Origin: SIG299 sp045531895
GTDB lineage: Bacteria > Bacillota > Clostridia > Lachnospirales > Lachnospiraceae
Direction of reading: 5' to 3'
Assembly (NCBI GenBank): GCA_045531895.1
Contig: JAZSEW010000016.1
Coordinates: 1 to 64,000, forward strand
Length of the DNA stretch: 64,000 bases
Part shown: piece by piece, positions 31,679 through 40,053 of the stretch
Layout: the number at the start of each line of letters is the position of its first letter
Numbering within the stretch: position 1 is the first letter of the stretch
Program-made: the position numbers and the translations under genes
The notes under the pieces: model-generated
What the model was told of the DNA's origin: nothing
What the model saw: only the letters and a program-made list of their open reading frames with translations
The model's database searches: none

Positions 31679-32411
31679 TGTTTTCCTCCTGTTTCTTTAC
31701 TGCCTTGTCCGCATTCTTTTCAGAAATCTTAATAGTAGCAAGCATCATAAAATAGAACAGAATTCCCCACAGGGCACCGGTTCCAAATATCGTAATAAGT
31801 ACTCTCACAGAAAAACCATTTTCAAGAAATTCCACTGCACCCATCAGAAGACCAAAGAATAATGCGCCAATCGCAGTACTCTTTGCAAAATTCTTTTTAC
31901 CTGTAGTTTCACGCTTTTTGCTACCCCAGACCATCCAGCCATTCTTGATGGTAAGTATGGTAACAATCAGAGAAGGTATAAACCAGATGACTAAATACAC
32001 TATCATCCAGGTCATTTCCCGACACCATTCCGTATCTTCCGCCTTTAATACATCTAACACGCCAATGATATAAAACATATAAATCAATTCACCGTCGATA
32101 AGAATATTTAAAGCGATATGAAACGCCTTTGCCATAATTCCATTACGGATAGTTACCAGTGCTTCATCTTTTTCCTTTAAGAACAATACACCGTTCGAAC
32201 TTCTTTTCACCAGCGCATATCCTACAGACGGAACAATACACAAAATTTCCAGAATAAAATTGTACCAAGGTTCACCAAGAACCAGCTTCGTAATCAGACT
32301 GGCAAGCAGTCCGGCTAAAAACAGCCAGAACACCGCTGCCATAACTTTGTTGGTTTCCTTTTCAATACGTTCATCCTTAATCTGATTTTGATTTTTCTTT
32401 TTAAATAACAT
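31668..32411 (-). CDS. Membrane protein, possibly DUF6773-like
   Basis: The 247-residue protein has a charged N-terminus (NQNQIKDERIEKETNKVM) and about six hydrophobic helices. It ends in a Lys/Glu-rich tail. The combination with a short XRE regulator is common in Firmicutes. I tentatively associate it with DUF6773 from memory. The start at 32411 was chosen because AGGAGG lies 6 bp upstream; frames up to 32510 lack one. Function is unknown. Confidence 0.65.
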   Translation of the reverse strand: MLFKKKNQNQIKDERIEKETNKVMAAVFWLFLAGLLASLITKLVLGEPWYNFILEILCIVPSVGYALVKRSSNGVLFLKEKDEALVTIRNGIMAKAFHIALNILIDGELIYMFYIIGVLDVLKAEDTEWCREMTWMIVYLVIWFIPSLIVTILTIKNGWMVWGSKKRETTGKKNFAKSTAIGALFFGLLMGAVEFLENGFSVRVLITIFGTGALWGILFYFMMLATIKISEKNADKAVKKQEENSEE

Positions 32412-32577
32412 TGTCATCCTCCTACTTGTCTTTCCTTTTACTTTTTCGTTTCTCATTAACAGTTCCCTTCGAAGTGATTTTATCATATCATACCATTTTA
32501 CAAAATGCAAGATATATTTTACATTTTGTTTAATTTATTTTTCAGCGTGCAATCCCATCCTTTCATAAAGGCATAAT

Positions 32578-32623
32578 AAAACCACTTATTCAAGTACCTT
32601 TTCATACCGGAATAAGTGGTTTT
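32578..32623 (-). terminator. Terminator hairpin of the phosphoesterase gene
   Basis: AAAACCACTTATTC pairs perfectly with GAATAAGTGGTTTT around an 18-nt loop. It starts 3 bp after the phosphoesterase stop. T-rich stretches continue within the stem ends. Confidence 0.75.
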
Positions 32624-32625
32624 CA

Positions 32626-33165
32626 CTACTCATATTTCATCATAATATTTCCTTCGAAATCCTTCCAGAGAAACAAGCCATCCTCAATCGTCATATACCC
32701 ATGATGGCTGTTTTCCTTCGGAATTGATGCAGAACCCGGATTCATATACACATAATCCGGATATTCTACACACTTTGGCACATGGGTATGACCGCACAAT
32801 AAAATGTCACCTGATTTCAGTGGTGGCGGATTCAGTTCCCCATATACATGACCATGAGTGGCATACACCAGACACTTTCCCAAATCCAACACTGCATATT
32901 CTGCCAGAATAGGAAACTCCAACACAAACTGGTCGACATCCGCATCACAGTTTCCTCGGACGCAGAGCAAGCTCTCTTTTCTTTCGTTCAGTAACACTGT
33001 CACCTTCTTCGGCGCATAATCCTTTGGCAAATCGTTACGTGGACCATGATACAAAATATCACCCAAAAGCAATAGCCTGTCCGCCTTTTCTGTATCAAAT
33101 GCCTTTAAAATCTCTTTACAATAAAATTCTGAACCGTGCAGGTCAGACGCAACCATCCATTTCAT
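32626..33165 (-). CDS. YfcE/MJ0936-type metallophosphodiesterase
   Basis: The 179-residue protein has the calcineurin-like metal motifs of the YfcE family: MVASDLHGS, LLLGDILYHGP, RGNCDADVD, THGHVYG and CGHTHVPK. These small enzymes hydrolyse phosphodiesters. The start at 33165 follows TTGGAGAG; the longer frame to 33231 has no RBS. It is monocistronic. The biological substrate is not known. Confidence 0.9.
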   Translation of the reverse strand: MKWMVASDLHGSEFYCKEILKAFDTEKADRLLLLGDILYHGPRNDLPKDYAPKKVTVLLNERKESLLCVRGNCDADVDQFVLEFPILAEYAVLDLGKCLVYATHGHVYGELNPPPLKSGDILLCGHTHVPKCVEYPDYVYMNPGSASIPKENSHHGYMTIEDGLFLWKDFEGNIMMKYE

Positions 33166-33330
33166 ATATATACTCTCCAATCTGTTCCTTTTTTTATCTT
33201 CATTATAACGCAATTTTTCCAAAAATACCATGAAAATAAATTGCTATTTTTCATAATATCAAGTACACTTAAACTAGTTGATTTACCATTATAAAGAAAC
33301 ATAATAATCACATAATTTCAGGAGGTATCC

Positions 33331-34287
33331 ATGGCACAGGCATATTTATTTGTACATTTCAGAGAAACAAGAACACCGGAAGGTGAACAGGTTCACTTCG
33401 GCATCAGTACCGATGGTTTCCATTGGGAAAAGGTTAACAACGGCAACCCGGTATTATGGAGTTATGAGGGAGATAAGGGCGTGCGCGATTTTACAATTAT
33501 CCGCCGCAAGGACGGTAAATTTGTTATCCTCGCCACAGATTTAAGTCTTTCCTATGGGTTCCGCTACCGTTATAAAAACTCCTGGGCTGAAATTTCCACA
33601 AACGGCAGTAAAGACCTTGTGATGTGGGAATCTGACGATTTAATTCACTGGTCTGACCAGCAAATGCTGCACCTGGGCAATGAAGACTTCGGTTGTCTCT
33701 GGGCTCCGGATATTATTTACGATGCAAAAAATGACGATTATGTGGTTCACTGGTCCTCTTCCCACAAAAAGAATAACTATGGCGAAAAAGCCATTTTCTA
33801 TTCCAGAACCAGAGATTTTAAAACCTTCACTGAGCCGCAGGAGTTGTACCGCAAAGAAGACAGTGGTTGTATCGACTCTGCCATGTATGAAGAAAACGGG
33901 AAGTACTATTTATTTGTAAAGAGTGAGAAAAATCCGCTGGGACTGATTCAGTTAAAGAGCGACAACATCACCGGTCCTTTTGAACGTGTGGCTGAATTCG
34001 ATGAAAGTATGACGGTGCTCGACGGTAAGGGCGAATTTTATGAAGCACCAACTGCCTGCAAAACAGAAGACGGCCGTTGGTGTCTGTTCCTTGATTTCTT
34101 TGGCACCGACGCCACAGGTCAGGGCTATGTACCGTTTATTGCTGATACTCTGGCATCCGGCAAATTTGTGCGGAGCGACGCTGCGTTTGAATTTCCTTAC
34201 GGTTATAAGCACGGTACCATTCTGCCAATCACCATGGAAGAATACGAACGTTTAAAGGCTTATACAAAGAATCCTAATGAATATTAA
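33331..34287 (+). CDS. Glycoside hydrolase family 43-like enzyme
   Basis: The 318-residue protein is a five-bladed beta-propeller of the GH43 type, with no signal peptide. Likely active-site acids lie in KGVRDFTII (Asp), LWAPDIIYD (Asp) and GEFYEAPTACK (Glu). It should act inside the cell on arabinose-, xylose- or galactose-containing oligosaccharides. AGGAGG lies 7 bp upstream of the ATG. The aldo/keto reductase gene begins 11 bp downstream, so the two may share a transcript. Confidence 0.83.
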   Translation: MAQAYLFVHFRETRTPEGEQVHFGISTDGFHWEKVNNGNPVLWSYEGDKGVRDFTIIRRKDGKFVILATDLSLSYGFRYRYKNSWAEISTNGSKDLVMWESDDLIHWSDQQMLHLGNEDFGCLWAPDIIYDAKNDDYVVHWSSSHKKNNYGEKAIFYSRTRDFKTFTEPQELYRKEDSGCIDSAMYEENGKYYLFVKSEKNPLGLIQLKSDNITGPFERVAEFDESMTVLDGKGEFYEAPTACKTEDGRWCLFLDFFGTDATGQGYVPFIADTLASGKFVRSDAAFEFPYGYKHGTILPITMEEYERLKAYTKNPNEY

Positions 34288-34298
34288 AGAGGTATCCT

Positions 34299-35477
34299 AT
34301 GAATTATCGTTCCGACAAATATGGCAATCAGATTTCTCTTCTGGGATTTGGCTGCATGCGTTTTCAGAAATCCAGGGGCAAAATCGACATGGTAAAGGCA
34401 GAACAGCAGATTATGGATGCTTTTCGCGGCGGTGTCAATTATTACGATACTGCCTATGTATATCCCGGCAGTGAAGCGGCTATTGGAGAAATCTTTGAAA
34501 AAAACAATATCCGTGACAAAATTTATATTGCCACCAAGCTACCTCACTACTTGATTAAAAATCTGGACACACTGGAAAAACTGTTTCAAGAGCAGTTGAC
34601 CAGGCTGCGTACCGACCATATCGATTACTATCTGATGCATATGCTTTCTGACATTGCCACCTGGAACCGTTTATGCGACATTGGCATTAAAGAATGGCTG
34701 GCTGACAAAAAGAAAAGCGGTGCCATTCGCCAGGTTGGTTTTTCATACCATGGTAACTCCGACATGTTCTGTCAGTTAATAGATGCCTACGACTGGGAGT
34801 TCTGCCAGATTCAGTACAACTACATGGACGAGCATACTCAGGCAGGCCGCCGTGGATTAAACTATGCCCATAAAAAAGGACTTCCGATAATAATCATGGA
34901 ACCTCTCCGGGGCGGGCGTCTGGTAAACAACCTGCCGGAAGAAGCAAAGAAAATTTTTGCAGAATACAAAATCTCGCACACACCGGCACAATGGGCATTC
35001 CGCTGGCTCTATAACCAGCCGGAGGTAACCTGTGTACTATCCGGCATGAACACCGAGGAAATGATTACTGATAACATTCAGACTGCTTCCACTATCACCG
35101 TCGGTGAGCTTGGCCCGGACGAGGAAGCTATGCTACAGAATGTGGTCAGGGCTATCAATTCCCGCATGAAGGTAGGCTGCACCGGCTGCGGCTACTGCAT
35201 GCCATGTCCAAAAGGGGTCGATATTCCGGGAACCTTTTCTGCCTATAACCGCCGCTATTACGACAGCAAACACAGCGGCTTTTTCGATTACATGATGTGT
35301 ACCGCCCTTCGAAAAACTTCCACCGCTGCCTCCAATTGCATCGGCTGCGGCAAATGTGAATCCCACTGCCCACAGCATATTGAAATTCGGGCAAAACTAA
35401 AAGAAGCCAGCAAAGAGCTGGAAGGACCGGCATATAAAGTTGTTCGGAAAATTGTGGAGATTTTAAAGGCATTTTAG
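34299..35477 (+). CDS. Aldo/keto reductase with C-terminal 4Fe-4S ferredoxin domain
   Basis: The first 290 residues form an aldo/keto reductase barrel (GLGF-like start LLGFGCMRF, catalytic Asp/Tyr in NYYDTAYVYPG, Lys in ATKLPHY, His in YYLMHMLSD). The last 100 residues hold cysteine motifs CTGCGYCMPCPKG and CIGCGKCESHCP, which can bind two Fe-S clusters. Proteins of this kind are common in anaerobes and probably pass electrons between ferredoxin and NAD(P)H-dependent carbonyl reduction. The substrate is unknown. Confidence 0.92.
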   Translation: MNYRSDKYGNQISLLGFGCMRFQKSRGKIDMVKAEQQIMDAFRGGVNYYDTAYVYPGSEAAIGEIFEKNNIRDKIYIATKLPHYLIKNLDTLEKLFQEQLTRLRTDHIDYYLMHMLSDIATWNRLCDIGIKEWLADKKKSGAIRQVGFSYHGNSDMFCQLIDAYDWEFCQIQYNYMDEHTQAGRRGLNYAHKKGLPIIIMEPLRGGRLVNNLPEEAKKIFAEYKISHTPAQWAFRWLYNQPEVTCVLSGMNTEEMITDNIQTASTITVGELGPDEEAMLQNVVRAINSRMKVGCTGCGYCMPCPKGVDIPGTFSAYNRRYYDSKHSGFFDYMMCTALRKTSTAASNCIGCGKCESHCPQHIEIRAKLKEASKELEGPAYKVVRKIVEILKAF

Positions 35478-35524
35478 ATAATACAGTATCATAAATCATA
35501 TGCTTTTGGTATTATATCATAATA

Positions 35525-35553
35525 TTGTATCCAAAAGCCATACATGTTATAAT
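35525..35553 (+). promoter_or_regulatory. Promoter of the hydrogenase-like chemoreceptor gene
   Basis: TTGTAT (35525-35530) and TATAAT (35548-35553) are 17 bp apart. Just upstream, GCTTTTGG and CCAAAAGC form an 8-bp inverted repeat spanning 35502-35539. It could be the terminator of the reductase gene or an operator over the -35 region. Confidence 0.65.
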
Positions 35554-35609
35554 AAAACAAAAAATACACTTGATTTATAACTAAACTGCAAAGGAGGACT
35601 GCTTGCCAT

Positions 35610-37535
35610 ATGCACCAAAATACTCTTGTCTACACAAACGAAAAGTGTCAGGGATGCAATCGCTGCATTTCTGTCTGTCCTGTACTGACAGCAAACTACT
35701 CCGTACCTTCCGGGGATAGTCAAAACCGCCGTATTGAAGTTCATACCGAAAACTGTATCAGCTGCGGAGCTTGTTTCGACGCCTGTGAGCATCAGGCCAG
35801 AGGCTTTTTTGATGATACTGAACAGTTTTTCCATGATTTAAAAAACGGCAGGCAGATTTCCGTCATTCTGGCGCCGGCCTTTTATGCAAATTATCCTGAC
35901 CAGTACGGACGGGTTCTGGGCGGTCTGAAAAAGCTTGGCGTCAAACATATTATCAGTGTCAGTTTCGGCGCAGATATCACTACCTGGGCTTATATCAATT
36001 ATATCAGTAAACACAACCTCGAGGGCGGCATTTCCCAACCCTGTCCTGCCATTGTAAATTACATCGAACGCTATGAGCCAAAGTTAATTCAGAAGCTGAT
36101 ACCAATTCACAGCCCTATGATGTGCACTGCTATTTATGCAAAAAAATATTTAGGTATCACAGACCATCTGGCCTTTATCAGTCCCTGTATTGCCAAAAAA
36201 ACCGAAATCACAGATCCGAATACCCACGGCTATGTTTCTTACAACTTAACTTTTGCTCATCTTATGGATTATGTAAAGCGTCACAATATTTCCGGAGAAC
36301 CTGCAGAAGATGAAATTAACTATGGTCTTGGCTCTATCTATCCAATGCCCGGCGGTTTGAAGGAAAATGTATACTGGTTCTGCGGAGAAGACGTGTTTAT
36401 CCGACAGGTAGAGGGTGAAAAACGTGCTTACGAATTTTTAAAAGATTATCAGAAAAGAGTAGCACAAAAAAATAAGCTTCCATTTATGGTAGATATTTTA
36501 AACTGCGACAGAGGCTGTCTCTATGGTACCGGAATTGAAGAATCTAAAAATCATTCCGAAGAGAATTACTATGCTTTGGAAAAAATTAAAGCCCGCAGTA
36601 AAAAAAGCCGTTTCTTTCATCCTTTTTCCAGGCTTTTATCACCAAAGCAACGGTTATGGTGGCTAAACCGAAAATTTGCGCGGTTGGATATCAACGACTT
36701 TATGCGAAGCTACACTAACAAATCCGATACCGTTTCTCTTCGGGAACCAAAGGCTTATGAACTGGAAGAGATTTTCCGTCAAATGGGCAAACATACTCCC
36801 GGCGAGCAAAATATCAACTGCGGCGCCTGTGGATATAATAATTGCTCTGAAATGGCGGCTGCCATCTTTAACCGATGCAACACTCCATTAAACTGCGTTC
36901 ATTTTATTAAGAATGAAGTGCAGCAGTTTTCTCAGCAAATCGAAGAGCAGAATCTCCGGATTTTAAAGAAAAATGAAGAAATGGCCCACTTTATTTCCGA
37001 GGATTTTGAAACGCTCAATGTTTCTATCAATGGAGTTTTGCAAGGCAATTCCATCAATGCACAGGAAAGTAGTGCCATTAGTGCCTCTATGATAAAGGTT
37101 TCCGAATTCTGTGGCATGCTGGACACCTCTTTCGCTGAAATGCAGGAATTGTTAAAACAACTTGAAAAGAACAATGAAACAATCTCTAAAATTGCAGACC
37201 AGACAAATATTCTTTCTCTGAATGCTGCAGTAGAAGCATCTCGCAGTGGTGAAGCCGGAAAGGGATTTGCCGTTGTTGCCGGAGAGGTACGTTCTCTGGC
37301 AGAAGCCAGCCGCACCATGGCAGAGCAAAGTGACTACAACCGTATAGAAATCGTCAACGCCATTCGCGAGTTAATGCAGCAGGCAGAAGACCTGACCGAA
37401 TCCATCGCAGATATTAATGAGCGACTGACCAATCTGGCCGCAAGTACAGAAGAAGTTCTTGCCGAAGCAGATGTTGTAAAAGAAATTTCTTCCACCGTAA
37501 AATACCGTCTGGAAGACTTAAGCCGCAGAGAATAA
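35610..37535 (+). CDS. Soluble chemoreceptor-like protein with ferredoxin and [FeFe]-hydrogenase-like sensor domains
   Basis: The 641-residue protein starts with a 2[4Fe-4S] ferredoxin (CQGCNRCISVCP, CISCGACFDACEH). A hydrogenase large-subunit-like domain follows, with SQPCPAIVNYIE, FISPCIAKKTEI and ILNCDRGCLYG. The four H-cluster ligand cysteines appear present, but the proton-transfer Cys of TSCCP is Pro. Next is a second Fe-S motif (CGACGYNNCSEMAAAI) and then a chemoreceptor signalling tip (IADQTNILSLNAAVEASRSG, then GKGFAVVAGEVRSLAE). No membrane helix is seen, so it is cytoplasmic. It probably senses H2 or redox state and signals through CheA or another partner. AAAGGAGG is upstream of the ATG. 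Confidence 0.88.
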   Translation: MHQNTLVYTNEKCQGCNRCISVCPVLTANYSVPSGDSQNRRIEVHTENCISCGACFDACEHQARGFFDDTEQFFHDLKNGRQISVILAPAFYANYPDQYGRVLGGLKKLGVKHIISVSFGADITTWAYINYISKHNLEGGISQPCPAIVNYIERYEPKLIQKLIPIHSPMMCTAIYAKKYLGITDHLAFISPCIAKKTEITDPNTHGYVSYNLTFAHLMDYVKRHNISGEPAEDEINYGLGSIYPMPGGLKENVYWFCGEDVFIRQVEGEKRAYEFLKDYQKRVAQKNKLPFMVDILNCDRGCLYGTGIEESKNHSEENYYALEKIKARSKKSRFFHPFSRLLSPKQRLWWLNRKFARLDINDFMRSYTNKSDTVSLREPKAYELEEIFRQMGKHTPGEQNINCGACGYNNCSEMAAAIFNRCNTPLNCVHFIKNEVQQFSQQIEEQNLRILKKNEEMAHFISEDFETLNVSINGVLQGNSINAQESSAISASMIKVSEFCGMLDTSFAEMQELLKQLEKNNETISKIADQTNILSLNAAVEASRSGEAGKGFAVVAGEVRSLAEASRTMAEQSDYNRIEIVNAIRELMQQAEDLTESIADINERLTNLAASTEEVLAEADVVKEISSTVKYRLEDLSRRE

Positions 37536-37550
37536 ATACCCATTTGAAAT

Positions 37551-37589
37551 AAAGAAAAGATCTGACACTCTCAGGTCTTTTCTTTTTAT
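37551..37589. terminator. Bidirectional terminator
   Basis: AAAGAAAAGATCTGA pairs with TCAGGTCTTTTCTTT around CACTC (one G-T pair), followed by TTTTT. It ends both the plus-strand chemoreceptor gene and the minus-strand sigma operon, whose last stop overlaps it. Confidence 0.85.
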
Positions 37590-37981
37590 TTTCTTAATAG
37601 TTTCCACCATTTTAGTACAACTTCAAACAGAAACCCTGCAAGCATACATGCCAGAAATCCCCATAACCAGATAAACGGCATCAAGTCTCCTCTTGTTCCG
37701 TGAGCATCCACCGTTTCTCTATTAAAGACTACTCCCAACACAAACCAAATAAAGTAACTTACTGATGTAATCCAAGGCACATATCTCTTTCCTGCCAACA
37801 GTGAAAACAATAAGCCGACTAAACCAAATTTAAAAAGGTCATAAGGCCATTCTTTCAAACCATGCACATCGAAGAAAACATAACGGCATAATATAAGCCC
37901 CAACAAAAGAACGCCAAACGCCATCAAATGCGTTACAAGCAGCTTCTTATGTTTCTGCAACATTTCTTGCACTTTATTCAT
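37586..37981 (-). CDS. Small membrane protein of the ECF operon
   Basis: The 131-residue protein has four hydrophobic segments (about residues 15-35, 47-63, 68-88 and 103-123). I do not recognise the family. It overlaps the previous gene by 8 bp, so translation is coupled. As the last gene of a sigma/anti-sigma operon it may help sense envelope state. Confidence 0.75.
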   Translation of the reverse strand: MNKVQEMLQKHKKLLVTHLMAFGVLLLGLILCRYVFFDVHGLKEWPYDLFKFGLVGLLFSLLAGKRYVPWITSVSYFIWFVLGVVFNRETVDAHGTRGDLMPFIWLWGFLACMLAGFLFEVVLKWWKLLRK

Positions 37982-38834
37982 TTTTCTGCACCTCCTGTTG
38001 TTCTGTCAGTTCCTTCTTTTTCTCATCTTCTTCCGCATAATATGCATTCAATGCGTTGTCAGCCGCTGTTACGCGCTCTATAAGATCTTCCTCGTAAATA
38101 TCAGAATACAAAAAACCCTCCACGTTAACACGGCCTTCCTTTGTGGTTCCTCCTTCTGCTTTCCGAGGATATTCCAATACAAAGTCAATTGCATAAAATG
38201 GTACATTTTCTTGGTCAAACAAAGCCTTTAAGTCTAATAATACTTCCGCTGCACGTTCTACTGTCACTACATCATCTTCCACATAAACTACCAGATGTCC
38301 GGCTTTGGCAGCCAGCTCGCGGATATCATACTTTTTGTCAAGAACCAATTCTTCCGGCATCAAATATCCAACTGCCGACGGTGGCATTCCTTCAGGTACA
38401 CTGAACGCAACCCGCAGATCTCCATAGGAAATAAAGCTGGTAAAAGGGTAATACGGACTCTCAAATATCATATCAGTCAGTTCCCGGTACTCCATATACA
38501 GACGGTCCGCCGTATTATTGCCGGACAACACCCTGTTTTCATAGGAATCATACTTCAACTGCCCCCACATACCAATTCTCAAAGAAAAGCTACTGTCTTC
38601 ACTACTTGGAGATTTAATATGGGCATAGTAATCCGTATCCTTAAAGTTAAAGCCCACCTGCTCTATTTCAAAATCAGTATCAGCATATACCTTCTCTAAA
38701 TGCTTTTCTGCCGTCCTGGTTGCAAGCCATTTGGAAACCGGATTTCCCACCAGTGCGTTTGAAAACCAGCAAAGACCTAACATAATAACAAGCGCAGCAA
38801 GCAATGCACATATTTTTAACCATTTTTTCTTCAT
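37974..38834 (-). CDS. YfjL-like membrane-anchored protein
   Basis: The 286-residue protein has one N-terminal membrane helix (ICALLAALVIMLGLCWFSNA) followed by an outside domain starting GNPVSKWLATRTAEKHLEKV. That segment matches my memory of YfjL-like proteins of Firmicutes. The C-terminus is rich in Glu and Lys. It lies 21 bp after the anti-sigma gene. The role is unknown; a part in envelope stress fits its operon. Confidence 0.7.
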   Translation of the reverse strand: MKKKWLKICALLAALVIMLGLCWFSNALVGNPVSKWLATRTAEKHLEKVYADTDFEIEQVGFNFKDTDYYAHIKSPSSEDSSFSLRIGMWGQLKYDSYENRVLSGNNTADRLYMEYRELTDMIFESPYYPFTSFISYGDLRVAFSVPEGMPPSAVGYLMPEELVLDKKYDIRELAAKAGHLVVYVEDDVVTVERAAEVLLDLKALFDQENVPFYAIDFVLEYPRKAEGGTTKEGRVNVEGFLYSDIYEEDLIERVTAADNALNAYYAEEDEKKKELTEQQEVQKNE

Positions 38835-38855
38835 AATAATTTTCCTCCTGTCCGG

Positions 38856-39374
38856 TTACTTGCGAAATGCGTAGTGCAGCAACCCTGCTACCAACACTCC
38901 AAGTTCCACAAAGATGCTGTAAATACCAACCCACATGACAACTCCCATGACCGGCATATATTCCATGCCTCTGGTCATACCTAAAAAGTTAATTATAAAC
39001 TGCAGCACAAGTAACAAAAGCGGAACCTGATACACTGCCTTCCAACGAAAAATCACATAGCCCAGTGCACCTACCACCGGCATAATCAGGCTGTTATAAA
39101 ACATATCATCACTTGCAGTAAGACTAAGACCAAAAAACACGCCAAACATCATTAACATAGTAGAAAAAATCTGCAAGCGGCGTTTTAATTTCACCAGTTC
39201 CCGCTCTAAATCCACATGGAAGGACATATCTGTTGCCTCGCCGCTATATTGCTTTTTACATACTTCACAGCTCTCCATATGCTCTTTCACCGCAAGCCGG
39301 CTATCCTCACTGGCAATGCCATCTTTTACAAGCGGTATTAAATCCCGACACATATCACAAGTAATTTTATTCAT
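38856..39374 (-). CDS. Zinc-finger anti-sigma factor
   Basis: The 172-residue protein has an N-terminal zf-HC2 zinc finger (CDMCRDLIP near the start, with H-x3-C-x2-C in KEHMESCEVC) and three to four membrane helices in its second half. Such proteins hold an ECF sigma factor at the membrane until a signal arrives. It overlaps the sigma gene by 8 bp, the usual arrangement for a sigma/anti-sigma pair. Confidence 0.87.
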   Translation of the reverse strand: MNKITCDMCRDLIPLVKDGIASEDSRLAVKEHMESCEVCKKQYSGEATDMSFHVDLERELVKLKRRLQIFSTMLMMFGVFFGLSLTASDDMFYNSLIMPVVGALGYVIFRWKAVYQVPLLLLVLQFIINFLGMTRGMEYMPVMGVVMWVGIYSIFVELGVLVAGLLHYAFRK

Positions 39375-39891
39375 AGCCCAGTCCCTCCTTTTCTAATGTC
39401 TGACGTATTTTTTCCTTCGCCCGGAAGTAAATAACCCGGGCGGAGCTTTCAGAAATTCCTTGTGCTGCTCCAATCTCATAAAAAGAGTATCCGTCCATAC
39501 GAAGTTTCACAATATTGCGGGTTCGCTCCGGTTCTTCCTTCAGCAACGCATCAATCCGTTCCAACACCTCTTTATCCAAATATTTTTCTTCTGTTCCTTT
39601 TTCATTATTGACACAGAGCCCTTGCTCTGCCCCCAACAGTTCCGACAACACCTCTGTTTCTGCCTGTCGGTTCTTTTTCCTGAGGTAATCCACCCATTTA
39701 TGCCTTGCAATGGAAAACATCCATGTTTTTATATCTGACCCTCCCCGAAAGGTTGCAATAGATTTTACTATCTCCAAAAATACCTCCGAGGCTAAGTCCT
39801 CCGAAAGGGAAGCATCTTGAGTAAGACTATAAAGATATCGGTATATGTCTTTATAATACATGTGAAATAATTTTTCCAGTAAACGTTGCAT
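39367..39891 (-). CDS. ECF-type RNA polymerase sigma factor
   Basis: The 174-residue protein has sigma region 2 (MYYKDIYRYLYSLTQDASLS, EDLASEVFLEIV, TWMFSIARHKWVDYLRKK) and region 4 (VKLRMDGYSFYEIGAAQGIS, then ESSARVIYFRAKEKIR). Regions 1.1 and 3 are absent, as in ECF factors. The start at 39891 follows GGGAGGAGG, although a gap of about 10 bp remains. It heads a four-gene operon with its anti-sigma factor. The signal and regulon are unknown. Confidence 0.92.
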   Translation of the reverse strand: MQRLLEKLFHMYYKDIYRYLYSLTQDASLSEDLASEVFLEIVKSIATFRGGSDIKTWMFSIARHKWVDYLRKKNRQAETEVLSELLGAEQGLCVNNEKGTEEKYLDKEVLERIDALLKEEPERTRNIVKLRMDGYSFYEIGAAQGISESSARVIYFRAKEKIRQTLEKEGLGYE

Positions 39892-39923
39892 ACTCACATT
39901 CCTCCTCCCTTTCACAAAATTAG

Positions 39924-39948
39924 TCGATGAAAAAAACATTTTGTTACA
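39924..39948 (-). promoter_or_regulatory. Possible ECF autoregulated promoter
   Basis: TGTAAC (39948-39943) and CGAC (39927-39924), 15 bp apart on the minus strand, resemble the AAC...CG pattern of ECF promoters. A TATACT-like box just upstream offers a housekeeping alternative. Confidence 0.35.
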
Positions 39949-39983
39949 GTATAACATAAAAAATATAACAAATCATTAATTCA

Positions 39984-40038
39984 AAAAATGCCATGCATGT
40001 GTTATTTGGAAATGTCTTTCCCTCAACACATACATGGC
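39984..40038 (-). terminator. Terminator of the MATE gene
   Basis: GCCATGTATGTGTT and AACACATGCATGGC form a 14-bp stem with one mismatch, followed on the minus strand by ATTTTTTG. Confidence 0.82.
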
Positions 40039-40053
40039 GTTTCAACTATTGGT

